A stretch of DNA of 64,000 nucleotides, from NCBI GenBank assembly GCA_008330645.1, contig VLTN01000004.1, positions 124,001-188,000 on the forward strand. The letters run 5' to 3'. Positions 31,809 through 44,342 of this stretch are shown here, one piece after another. The position numbers and the translations under genes were made by a program. Source of the stretch: Cafeteria roenbergensis (Eukaryota; Sar; Bigyra; Bicosoecida; Cafeteriaceae). Position 1 is the stretch's first letter, and the number at the start of each line of letters is the position of its first letter. Below the pieces are notes generated by a model. It worked only from the letters and a program-made list of their open reading frames with translations. It was not told where the DNA came from and searched no databases.

Positions 31809-33093
31809 ATGGCCTCAGCGTCTGCCTCCAAGCCGGCGCTCGGCGAGTCCTCCGCGAGCAATGCAGGGTCAACGAGCGGCAAGGCCGCTGCAGCGTCGGC
31901 CGCGGCGACGGCTGCCGCCCCAGCCAAGCCCGACTCTCTGAGCATCTCTGACTTTGCCATCGGCAAGCCGATCGGCTCGGGCAGGTACGGTGAGCATGGC
32001 GGTGGTTTGCTTCCGAGCCCAGGGCCGGCGGTGGTGGAGAACCACTGTCCCGGCAGGCTTGCCTTGTCGTCAACCGCAACGGGGCGCTCCTGATCTGCAT
32101 CGCGCTCGCCGGGACGTGCCCAGGACCGGATCCTGTGCCGTTTGCTGCGTTGGACCCAGTGGTACTGCCGCGTTCCCCCGCCGTGGGTGCTTGCGCGACC
32201 TGCGTCGCCATCCAGCCGCCCACTTAAGAGTCCCCTCCCCCACCCCCTGTGTGCACCTGGCCGCAGGCAAGGTGTTTCGCGTTAAGCACCTGGCCACCGG
32301 CAAGCTGATGGTCATGAAGGTAATCGACAAGAAGGAGGTGATTCGCGACGGCGTTGTGCACCAGCTCCGCCGGGAAATCGAGATTCACTCCCGCTGCCGC
32401 CACGAGAACATCGTCAAGTTCTTCTGCTACTTCCACGACGAGGAGCGCATCTGCATCGTGCTGGAGTACTGCAACGGCAAAACCCTCTTGGATCTGATGG
32501 CTCGCCAGCCGCAAGGGCGGGTCAACGAGGAGGCGGCGCGGCAGTTCCTGCAGCAGCTGGTGTCCGCGCTGACGTACCTCCGCGAGGGCAAGGCTGTGCC
32601 CATCATCCATCGCGACATCAAGCCGGAGAACATCCTTTTCGTCAAGAACAAGTCCACGGGGACGCTCACGCTCAAGCTGGCAGACTTTGGCTGGGCAGTG
32701 CAGCACGTTCCCACGTCCAAGCGCACCACGCTCTGCGGCACGCCCGAGTACCTTCCGCCCGAGGTGTGCCTTGCCGACAGGTACTCCGGCGCGTTTGACA
32801 TCTGGACGCTCGGCGTCCTCATGTACGAGATGCTTGTGGGGACGACGCCCTTCGCGGTGCGTGAGGACGAGTTGGAGGACGACGAGGACATCCAGCAAGC
32901 CATCGTGGACAAGATCCTCAGCACCAAGGTCATCCCGGTGCCGGACTACTTTAGCGACGAGGCCAGGGACCTCGTCCTGCGCCTCATGGACCGCAACCCG
33001 TCCACGCGCATTCTGCTGGAGGAGGTGGCACGCCACCCCTTCCTGACGGGCGAGCCCATGCCTGTCGAGTCTGAGGATGGCACCTCGGCCTGA
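31809..33093 (+). CDS. Aurora-like Ser/Thr kinase, 2 exons
   Basis: Exons 31809-31989 and 32267-33093 (phase 1) give 335 residues. After an Ala/Ser-rich 45-residue leader come ISDFAIGKPIGSGRYG | KVF (glycine loop), MVMKVIDKKEV with Lys78, [21 protein letters not shown] and KRTTLCGTPEYLPPEV. The DFGW and TTLCGTPEYLPPE wording is Aurora-like. Differences from its neighbour include an acidic insertion after TPFAVRED (ELEDDEDIQ) and a short insert before the DFG (FVKNKSTGTLTLKL). The intron sits at exactly the same codon and phase as in the opposite-strand kinase at 30640-31071. This suggests the two are ancient duplicates. The start is the first ATG of the exon, preceded by the shared spacer. 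Confidence 0.87.
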
Positions 33094-33425
33094 GGCGCCA
33101 CCAGTTCCGAGAGCTCTATGACCAAAATGCAACGTGTGAGTGTGCGTGTGGAGCCAGATTTTGAATGCGCGATTCGCAGGCCCAAAGGACGGCGGGCTGA
33201 AGCGGGCATGACAAGTGTCGTCGTCAATCTCATGCCTCCAGGCCCCCACGCAAGTATGGCCAGGCCCTCACGCGCGCGGACAAGCATCCGCCTCCGCCAG
33301 CAGCACGTTTGCTGGCGGAGGCCTGCCGGGGAGGCCAGCTCCCCGCTCACCCGCCCTGCTCCGGTGGGCGAGCAAGTGGCGAGCAGGGAGGGCACATCGG
33401 TCTCGCAAGGCGCGCAGCAAACAGG
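33094..33425. other. Convergent spacer (kinase / membrane protein 3' ends)
   Basis: 332 bases between two stop codons facing each other. It contains a short inverted repeat around GCCTCCGCCAGCAGCACG...TGCTGGCGGAGGC (about 33286-33324), which could fold into a strong hairpin in either transcript. No gene is seen. Confidence 0.5.
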
Positions 33426-34799
33426 TCAGAAGCGGAGGTTACAGAGGGCGCAGAACTGGTTCAGCCCAGGCAGCCGTTCCAGTTGCTGCCGCTGGCGTGG
33501 CGTCAGCAGCTCAAGCGCAAAGAGGCGCCCTGTCGCGCCCAGCTCAAACATGGGGTCGTCGTGGTGATGCCACGCCGAGTTACATGCGCCGCACTCTCGC
33601 AGCATGTGAGCGGCCATGTGCGGCACAAAACCGAAGAGCGGGACGAGGAGGGTCCAGGCGTACAAAAGAATGACTGACAGCTCTGCGTCGGCCTCGATTC
33701 CTGCCGCAACCGAGGCCGGGGACTCGCAAAACAACACGGGCGGGCCGTCAACGACGGCGCCAGGCTGCCGAAGCTGCTGCGGGAAGGACTCCCGCAGAGC
33801 GCGGTAGGCGTTCCCGTCCACCTCGTCGACTCCCAGCTGAAGCGCAACGGACACGCCGCAAAATCCCCACGGCGAGTGTATGCACTCGAGAGACCCGGGA
33901 GGCGGCAACGGGGGGTTGTTCGCAGGCCTGTCCCCTGGGTGGCCTGAGGCCGGGACGCGCCGGCCGACGCACACGGCGACCACCGTCCCGTTCCGGGACA
34001 CAGAGGTGCGTCTGGGGTCGATCACTGGCGCTGCCATGGCGTGCGACACGCAGCCCGTCCCCGGCGAGTTGTCGGCCTGCGCGCAAAACGGCACCGCCAG
34101 GTCTGTCCGAACGTGCCCGTCGACGAACCACGCCCCTGTGGGCTGGTTGGGGCGGACTCCTTCCAGCAAGGCAACCGCAGAGCCCCGCCGCGCAAACCAT
34201 CGGCCGGCCTCGGAGACTGGCATGGCCACGTCCGTGTGCTCGACCCCGGAGGCGGCGAGCCGCTGCGCGAGCACCGCCATGTGGGCCATGAGCACGCACA
34301 GCGCAACCCACAGGCCCAGGCCGACGACCGCAAACAGCACCGGTCCCCAGTTGCGAACCTCTGGCGCATTGGCGGTCTCGATCAGGCCGCACGGGAGGGT
34401 GCTGTTGCACTCCTGCACCACGTCGGCTACGGACCGGCACTGCAGCCTGCGGGGGTGCCTGTACACAAGCTGCGCCCTCCTCACCACGGCCGGCCAGAAG
34501 AGCAACGGGAAGGCGATCCCAAGCACCGCCATGAGTGATCGCATCGCGCCCAGCGAGCTCGGGTCCCCCGCCTGCCCCACCGCGAGGAACGCGACGCCCA
34601 CTGACAGCGGCAGCAGGCAGGCGGCCAGCGCCATCCCGGCCCACGTCAGCACCGATGCGACCCTGCAGCGCCGCCGGGGCACCACAAACGTCGCGCTGTT
34701 CCGGCTGCGCGCGAGGCGGGACCGTAGCCCGGCCATCCACGACGGGTGCTGCGTGAACTCCAGCCGTGACTCGAACACCGCCTGGGCCGCACCCCGCAT
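33426..34799 (-). CDS. Four-pass membrane protein of unknown function
   Basis: I do not recognise the family. From the ATG at 34799 the frame gives 457 residues. Four hydrophobic segments stand out: VASVLTWAGMALAACLLPLS, LMAVLGIAFPLLFWPAVV, GPVLFAVVGLGLWVALCVLM and LSVILLYAWTLLVPLFGFV. Between the third and fourth lies a Cys-containing extramembrane region of about 200 residues (CVSHAMAAP, CIHSPWGFCGVS). After the last segment comes a Cys/His-rich stretch (LRECGACNSAWHHHDDP). The frame stays open upstream of 34799 through a Pro/Ala/Thr-rich stretch to a good acceptor (CTACGCAG, about 35029). The true start may therefore lie in an upstream exon. Topology and role are unknown. Confidence 0.6.
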   Translation of the reverse strand: MRGAAQAVFESRLEFTQHPSWMAGLRSRLARSRNSATFVVPRRRCRVASVLTWAGMALAACLLPLSVGVAFLAVGQAGDPSSLGAMRSLMAVLGIAFPLLFWPAVVRRAQLVYRHPRRLQCRSVADVVQECNSTLPCGLIETANAPEVRNWGPVLFAVVGLGLWVALCVLMAHMAVLAQRLAASGVEHTDVAMPVSEAGRWFARRGSAVALLEGVRPNQPTGAWFVDGHVRTDLAVPFCAQADNSPGTGCVSHAMAAPVIDPRRTSVSRNGTVVAVCVGRRVPASGHPGDRPANNPPLPPPGSLECIHSPWGFCGVSVALQLGVDEVDGNAYRALRESFPQQLRQPGAVVDGPPVLFCESPASVAAGIEADAELSVILLYAWTLLVPLFGFVPHMAAHMLRECGACNSAWHHHDDPMFELGATGRLFALELLTPRQRQQLERLPGLNQFCALCNLRF

Positions 34800-35698
34800 A
34801 TGCCTCGGGGCTGCGGCATGCAGAGTGGGCCGCACAGCCTCCGTGGAGGCTGCCTCGCGAGCGCTTTGTGCTCCGTCACTGCCAGTTGCGGCCGCCGTGC
34901 TCGCGGCGGGTGCCTCGTCTCCGCCACGGCTGGGCAAGCCCGTGCCAGACCCGGTGCTGGCTGGCGCCAGTGTCGCAGCTGGTTCTGGGCGCGGGGGACT
35001 CCGCGACGGCGCATCCGTGGCTTCCCGGTTGGCTGCGTAGTGCAAGTTGGTTTGTCAGGAACGCTCGCAGGTTTCCCTCGGCTTGCGAGGCCGTCGCCTT
35101 GCCTTACGCGCAAGAATACCGACGATGCATGCAGTTCGCTCTTGTGGGCGCTGGCCCGGGAGCCGGCCAAGCGGTCCTCGGCCAAGCGCTCCGAGTCGCA
35201 CGCTGGTCCCGCTGCTGCTGTGCCAAAAGCAGCAGGTGCAGCAGCAGCCCCCGCCCTTCCTCACCGGCGTCGGCCATGCGGCCGTGCTCGGGGCCCGGCC
35301 TGCAAAATCCACTGCCTTCAAGCTCGCTTGGGCCGACTGCCTGCCCCGCCTCCCGGCCTTCCCCCGTTGTGTGAAGCTGGGCTGCCAGTGCCGGCTCTCG
35401 CCGTGCGCACGGGCTCTGCGTCAGCGCCGGCCTCGCCGCTGCCTGGCGCCTGCTGGATGCCCGAGCTGGCTTTCACACCGTTCGCAACATGCAACAGTGC
35501 CTGCTTGCCTCGGCGTATGAGCAGCGCGCTGGTCCGTCGCACTCGCTGCTCGACTCGATTGCGTGGTCTGGCCGCCGGATTCAATCGCATCGCGTCAAAC
35601 CGGTTGCAGCGACCCGGCAAACGCGACTGGCAGGCCATGGGTGCCCCATCCACGCTCAGCCAACGGCAGCCTCGAGTTGCACAGAGCGGGGCGCGCGG
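34800..35698. other. 5' region of the membrane protein; no gene recognised
   Basis: The part from 34800 to about 35029 is open in frame with the membrane protein and may be coding. The rest, up to the stop of the RMND1-like gene at 35699, has frames on both strands but none with a recognisable family or a convincing donor that would supply the first exon. Confidence 0.35.
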
Positions 35699-36994
35699 TC
35701 AGCGGCGCTCGGAAACCGGCACCCCCTCTGCTGGCACGGCGGGGGGGCCCGCTGGTGCGCTGACGCCCGACAGCTGCTCTGCCACTGCGCCAGCAGCGTC
35801 GAACGCAGCGTCCGCAACGTGAGCTAGCAAACCCGTGTTGAGCAGGGAGAGGGCCAGCTCCGCTGCGATCAGCAGGACGATGACGCGCTCGAGGAAGATT
35901 GCCTTGGCGTCCTTGGCCATGTCCAAAGAGTATCGGATCGTCTCGTTCACGAACCCGAGCTTTCGCTGCAGCTCGTCGTATCGCTCCTCAAGGTCCAGCT
36001 CGTCCCACAACAGCTCTTGGAGGTCGGAGTAGCGCTCTCCTTTCCACGCCGTGGAGCCGGGGCGCACGCTGCGGGGCGCGCACGGACTCGCGCACATCGG
36101 CAACAAGCGGTCACATCCAGTCACGTCGCAAACCGGCAGCACCAGCAAAGTGGACAGAGCGGGACCCGCCGCGCCCTGGCCTTCATCACAACTTCAAACA
36201 GGCATGCAGAACAACAACTCTGCCCCCCAGGGCTCGGGCCGCGACCGGGCACACGTCAGGCCCGACAACAGGACCACGATGGGAATTGACGCGCAGCTTG
36301 CGCGCCGACCGTCTCACGTGTTGCGCAAGCCTGAGAGGACAATCTGGTTTGAAATGGCATTGACGGCCGCCAGCTGGCGGTACAGCATCCCCGTGGACAG
36401 GCGCCCGCCGGTGCCGGCTCCAAGCGCATCCAACGCGTCCGCGACAAGCGAGCTCCCCGCGGCATCGCCCGCCTCAATGGCGGCGTGGATCTCGCGCACA
36501 GTGTCGTGCATGCCATCCACCTGTCCCTCGAAAAACTGCAGGTTGACTGTTTGAGCAAGGCAGCTGTTGAGCACCCTGACCGAGTCAAGGCAGAGGCCGC
36601 GAACCTCCAGATTGCCCCCACGAAAGCCGTACCACGCCCCAGGGCTCAGCTTTGTCTCGTCCACGAACGCAACGCTGAGCTCCTCCGCGGCGAAGGGCGC
36701 TTCCGCCGGCAGGGGCGTGTTCGGGACGCTGGCAATCAGGCTGGAAGGGCTGAAGAGAGGGTGGCGGTCGAAGCGCTCTCCGGGAGGCACATTCACAACC
36801 ACGACAGACCCTCGGCGCGACACCGACACGAACACCGGGCACGTGTCAGCCGCCTTGGCGCCCTCCAGGAGTGCGGTGAGCTTGGGCGCGGTGCCAGACT
36901 TTCGCGCTTTGCTTCCCGGAACAGTCGTCGCAGCGTAGGCGGCAGGGTCCACTAGCGCCATCACCCAGTCCCTGTCCAGCACAAGCCGCGCCAT
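35699..36994 (-). CDS. RMND1 / DUF155 family protein, 2 exons
   Basis: RMND1 and yeast Sif/Rmd proteins are membrane-anchored; the human one supports mitochondrial translation. Exons 36994-36318 and 36068-35699 (phase 2) give 348 residues. Family landmarks are a beta-rich N-terminal half (FVSVSRRGSVVVVNVPPGE), the LNSCLAQTVNLQFFEGQVD helix (equivalent to the SxALAQSxKLxxFE motif), and the coiled region YSDLQELLWDELDLEERYDE with LQRKLGFVNETIRYSLDMAK. Last comes the C-terminal membrane anchor ERVIVLLIAAELALSLL. The donor at the NT codon and the acceptor CCCGCAG join these halves exactly where DUF155 requires. The tail after the anchor is about 45 residues and longer than usual. No clear presequence is seen from the ATG at 36994; an upstream exon is possible. 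Confidence 0.82.
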
Positions 36995-37896
36995 GGGCCT
37001 GCGGTTGCCGCACAAGGGAGGCGCACACAAAAACGACGCGTGGCTCAAAACCGAGGCTGACCGAGCAGCCGTGCACTCGCCGCCCTGAGCGCACGGCCAG
37101 AAGGCTCCCACCGCCTAGGGCAGCGACGGGACAAAGTCTCGCGCTTTCCGACCGCCAGACCCGCCGCCCATCGGTGACTCCGGGCGCAAGGCAGAGGCGG
37201 ACAAGCGTTTGGGCTGGAGGTGCAAACTTGCGCGCCCTCGCTAGCTGAGGCACGACCACCCCGCACTAGGCCTGCCCGCAAAAAAAAGCCGCAGCCCCGC
37301 CCCTGGGCCAGCATCTGTCGCGCAACGCCCTGGCGAAGCAGCGCCGAGAGCGCTGCGGCCGCACTGCGGACGGACCGCGCGGACGCCGGGCGCGTGGTGG
37401 CCGGGACGCACCACTGCCGCGCCATCACGCGGTGGAGGGCGACAACGTCAACTCCACGGCAAAGGTACTGCGCCACCACCCGGGTTGACGTGGACCTCCA
37501 CCGCGCTCCGGGTGCGACGGCGGGAAAGCGCCGCGCAGCGCTCATCACCGCCGAGCTCCTGGCCCACGCCATGGCTGGACGAGCACGTGGTCCCACGGAA
37601 TACGACCGCTCCTTGCGTGACGCGGGGAAGTGCGGGCAGGACGGTGGGAGCGGGGGAGGCGGGTGTCGGACAGCTCGCTGTCGAGGGCAGCAGCAGCCAA
37701 AGCACCGCTCTGCCAGAAACAGCCTCGCCGCCAGCGCAAGCAACCTCGGAGCACTGGCGCCAGCAGCGGGCGGAGATAGCTGCTGGGCTCAGCCGGTCCC
37801 GCCTTTTCGCGAACACTGGCAAGCTCGCGGCCGCCTCGCCCGCGACGGAGCCTGCCCGTGGGGTCTGGCGGACGGCTTTGACCTCGGAGGCTCGGG
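36995..37896. promoter_or_regulatory. Divergent spacer (RMND1-like / STK32-like)
   Basis: About 900 bases between two outward-facing gene starts. I see an A-rich run at 37277-37286 but no recognisable promoter motif and no gene. Overlapping frames on both strands are compositional. Confidence 0.4.
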
Positions 37897-40800
37897 ATGG
37901 GACTCTGCGCGTCTAGTCCCTCGCCCGGTGAGTCCGTCCCACGCGAGTCCGGGCCTGGCGCGCCGGCCCGCGGGAGGAAGGCGCAGCTTTCGAGGAGGGG
38001 AAGGCGTCCCACGCTGCGGGGCCTGCGCCGCTGGCTCTGGGGCCAGGACACATCATGTGTCACGGGTCCATCGCTTTGGTTTTTCAGCAGCAGCGAGAAT
38101 CGGTGGCCACCGCGCAGGGAGCCTGACCCTCAACGCATTCGTGCCCCCTCCCCCCGCCCCTGCCCCCGGCGGCGCCCCCGCGACCTCGGCGATTTTCCCC
38201 TCGCGCAGAGAACCGATGTATCGACAAGACCCACTTTCGCGCTGAGCGGGTGGTCGGGCAGGTGAGGCGGCCGCAGCGGCTTTCCAGCTGCGTAGGCCAG
38301 CGACACGCCCTCCCCGGGGCGTCTTCTGGTTGCGGAGTCCTGCCGCACCCAGGCGCGCTGGTCCCCGCGTCCGCACTGCTGCAGCGGGATCCTAAGCGCT
38401 GCGCGAGCTGGCCCCGCCGGCGCGGACTTGGTTGGACAGGCGGGCCCGCAGCGGCAGGGAGCCCACCGAAGCCTCAACGCCCCTTCGTCGTCCGCCATCT
38501 CCCGCCGCTGCCTGCCTGCCTCCGCGCCCGCTACCCTCCCCGCCGCCGCCCCGATGTGGTCCGCAATGCAGGGTGGATTCGGAGTCGTGAACGCCGTTGT
38601 CAAGATCGTGGAGCCGGACGTGGGAAAGATGTTTGCGATGAAAGCGCTCAGGAAGCATGTGATTTTGGACAGGAATCACACGGAGATGGTCTTCCGGGAG
38701 CGAAACCTGCTGGCCCGCCTCAGGCACTCGAGGCTCGTGAACATGCACCACGCCTTCCAGGACGACAGCCATTTGTACATTGTCATGGACGCCTGCCTTG
38801 GCGGGGACCTCCACTACCAGATCATGCAGTCGCCGTCTCGGAGGTTCACAGAGGAGCAGGTGAGCCGACGTTTCGCTGCCGTCAGCCCGCGCACCACCCT
38901 GCCCAAGCGCAGGCAGGTCGTCCCCCGCCCCCCCCCACCGCCCACCGTGCCCACCTCGCCGCGCGAACGAGGCTGCGCGTCCTTCAACCAAGCCGTGGCT
39001 CGTGCTCCCGTCGCCCGCCACCAAGCGCAGACCAAGTTTTACGCCGTTTGCATCGTGCTCGCCCTCGACTACATGCATGGCCAGCGCGTGCTGCATCGTG
39101 ACATCAAGCCCGAGAACCTGCTGCTGGATGACACCGGGCAGCTGCGGATCACTGACCTGGGAGTGTCTGGCGAGCTGGACGAGGATGGGTGGTGCTTTTC
39201 AACCTCGGGAACGCGGCCATACATGGCACCCGAGGTGTTCATGAGCGGCCACAAGCACGGCATCCCGTCGGACTATTACAGCCTCGGGATCACGCTGCAC
39301 CAGTTCTTGACGGGGCAGCGGCCCTACCGCGCTACGCGGTCCAACCTCAAGAACATCGTGAAGATGGCGGCCTACGTGCCGCCGAGCAGCGTGAAGGACC
39401 GCGCGCATGCCAGGCGCGTCCTGGCGTCTGCCCAGGAGCGCAAGGCTCAGTCCGAGGAGTTCCACATCTCCCGTCGCCTGCGTGGGGTCAGCCCCGAGGG
39501 CATCGACTTCGTGAGGAGCCTTCTGGTTTGCAACGCCACCTTTCGCCTGGGCACAGCCGGCGTCGACGAGGTTCTCAGCCACCCGTGGCTCGCTGACATG
39601 GACATTGAGGGAATTCGCAGCGAGACGACCCCGGCCCCGTTCCGGCCGGACATGTCCCACGCCCAGTGCAATGTGTATGACTCGGACCTTGCACACCTGC
39701 TGCTGCACGGCGATGACTCCGCGCCGACGCTGCCCACACTGCTTCCCGAGGAGCAGGCCAAGTTCGTGGGGTACGACTTCAACACGTGCCCTGAAAACCG
39801 CCGCTCGCCGCCGGAGGACTCGGACCCAAGGTCATCGGACGCGAAGCGAAGCAAGGAGGCCGCCACTCGCACGGAGCACACGGCGGCATCTTCGGTGGGG
39901 ACTCACGGCGGCCGCGGCTCGGCGCCTGGATCTGCATCGGCGATGAGCGCTGTGAGCACCCTGCGAGCCGAGGCCAGCGGAGGCGCCCGGCTGCGGCCGG
40001 CGCCCATGACAACTTCTCGGTCGAGCCACTCCAAGCCGCAAACCGCCGCTGCTGTGCCCTGGCCGACCCCGCAGTCCCCCGCCGCTGCGACGCAGACGCG
40101 GTCCAAAAACGTTCCTGCGAGGGTCAAGCACTCGGCCGTGGCCCCGGCCTCCTTCGACTCCTCCCACCCTGACAGGTTCAGCGGGATGTACTCGGGGTCG
40201 GCAGACAGGCGAACACCCCAAGGCCGGCCCCGGTCGCAATCCATGGGCAGCACGGGCTCTGCAGGGTCGCACAGCCGGCAGGACCAGCCAGGGAAGAAGC
40301 ACAAGGCTGCCTCGCCGGCCTCCAGCAAGCGCGACTTGCGGGAGACCCGCAGCGCGGGCCTCTTGGTGCGAGGCTCGCCGAGCACCCAGCCGATCGCCCA
40401 CGCCAGGACGAGCGAGAGCAGCAGCAAGCCAGGCGGAGCGCAGGGCGGTCCCAGCGCGGGCGCGGGCACGCCCATGGTCCGGCCGGCGCACGCGCCGTCC
40501 TCGGACCTCCGCCCGGCTCGCAACGCCACAGAGGCGGCAGGCAAGGCGCTCGCCGGGGCGCGCGCCACTGCTGCCACTGGTTCAGGCAGGCCAGCGACCC
40601 GGGGCGCTTCCACGGGAGAGGCCATCGCGGCGACCTCACCGCAGGCCAACACACTCGTCGTGTCGTCGGGCAGGGTTGGAGTCGGAGGCGCCACGCGCCC
40701 GTCGCCGCCCTCCACGTCTGGGCCACGCAAGCAGGACGCTCACTTTGGCTCCCACCTGACGCCGGAGTCGTCCAGCCAAGCGTTCCGCTCCATGGGCTTG

Positions 40801-41424
40801 AGCAACAGAGGCGATTCCATTGGCCACTCCAGCATGCAAAGGCACGCCTCTCTCGTCGGCAGGGCGGCCATCGAGAGCCGTGCCGGGTCGTTTGTGTCGC
40901 GGGGATCGCTGCTGGCCTCGAGCCACGGGCCAGACATCGTGTCCATGCCAGGCTCCCTGGCAAGCATGGCCTCGTTCCTCGGCGATCACCCGCGCCGCGA
41001 CCCCTCGACTCGCGGCATCAGGCAACCGCGCCTGGGAGAGGGCACGGACCTGGGAGCAGGAGCCCGCGTGACCGAGTCGGACGACGACAGCTCCACCAGC
41101 CAAACTGCCAACGTGTTCGTTGTGAATCAGGCTGGCGGGTCGGGCTTCATGACGACCAACGGCCTGGGGCTGGGAGGCAGTGACTCGGATGTGACTGCGC
41201 TCGAAGACGCTGTCCCAGCGCCCAAGACGCGTGCCGCTGCTGCCTCTGCTGCAGCAGCTGCTTCGGCCCCTTCTCCGTCTCAGGGCGCTCACTCACAGCC
41301 CTTCCCCACGAGGAAGCCTGCAACGGCCGGAGTCGCCCCGATGGCAGTGGTCTCGGAAGCGCCTGAAAGGACGCCTGACACCTCGGCTCGCCTCTCAGGC
41401 GGGAACCGAACAGCAGCTGACTAG
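37897..41424 (+). CDS. STK32/YANK-like AGC kinase with N-terminal lipidation motif, 4 exons
   Basis: Exons 37897-37927, 38209-38261, 38572-38859 and 39031-41424 (phases 1, 0, 0) give 921 residues. Exon 1 encodes only MGLCASSPSP plus one base: an MGxCxS start, a classic site for N-myristoylation with palmitoylation. Exon 2 supplies IDKTHFRAERVVGQ, and exon 3 GGFGVVNAV (glycine loop), AMKALRK with Lys52, then FQDDSHLYIVMDACLGGDL, very like STK32. Exon 4 has [11 protein letters not shown] (Asp148), ITDLGVSG and TRPYMAPEV, then HPWLADMDIEGI and an AGC-type tail. DLG replaces DFG at 166-168. The last 500 residues are Ser/Ala/Pro-rich and disordered. The start is supported by the phase fit and by STK32 proteins also beginning MG. 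Plasma-membrane location is inferred. Confidence 0.86.
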
Positions 41425-41769
41425 AACGGAGGCGCATCGCCCCTTTGCTGCTTGGGCGCAGGGTGTCCGAGCTCGCTCACGTTTGTTCGCGGCAGTGCTT
41501 GTTCCGCCTCGATGTTGGTTTTCTCGGCGAGTATTGCGTGGGTGAAGCGAACACGTTTAACTGTTTCGTGCATGCCTGTTTCCCTTTGTGCTCCCGGTGT
41601 GAATCGGGTTGCGCATGCGTAATTCAATGCGTGAAGCGGTGCTGTGTGTCTCCATCATGCGGGGCTACCATGAACATGGCCGTTGCAATCAACGTCGCTG
41701 AAACATGCATGCTTCGTACCTTGTGGGTTTTCACGCAAGAAAAGAGGACCGCAGCAAGGGCTGCAGCAC
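41425..41769. other. Convergent spacer (STK32-like / beta-tubulin 3' ends)
   Basis: 345 bases between the stop codons of two convergent genes. It is more AT-rich than the coding DNA, as expected of 3' untranslated sequence. I see no gene and no certain polyadenylation signal. Confidence 0.5.

Positions 41770-44342
<2,573 letters not shown>

Noticed and set aside
37045-37743. Open frames in the RMND1-like / STK32-like spacer
   Set aside because: No family resemblance, no plausible exon structure; composition alone explains them.
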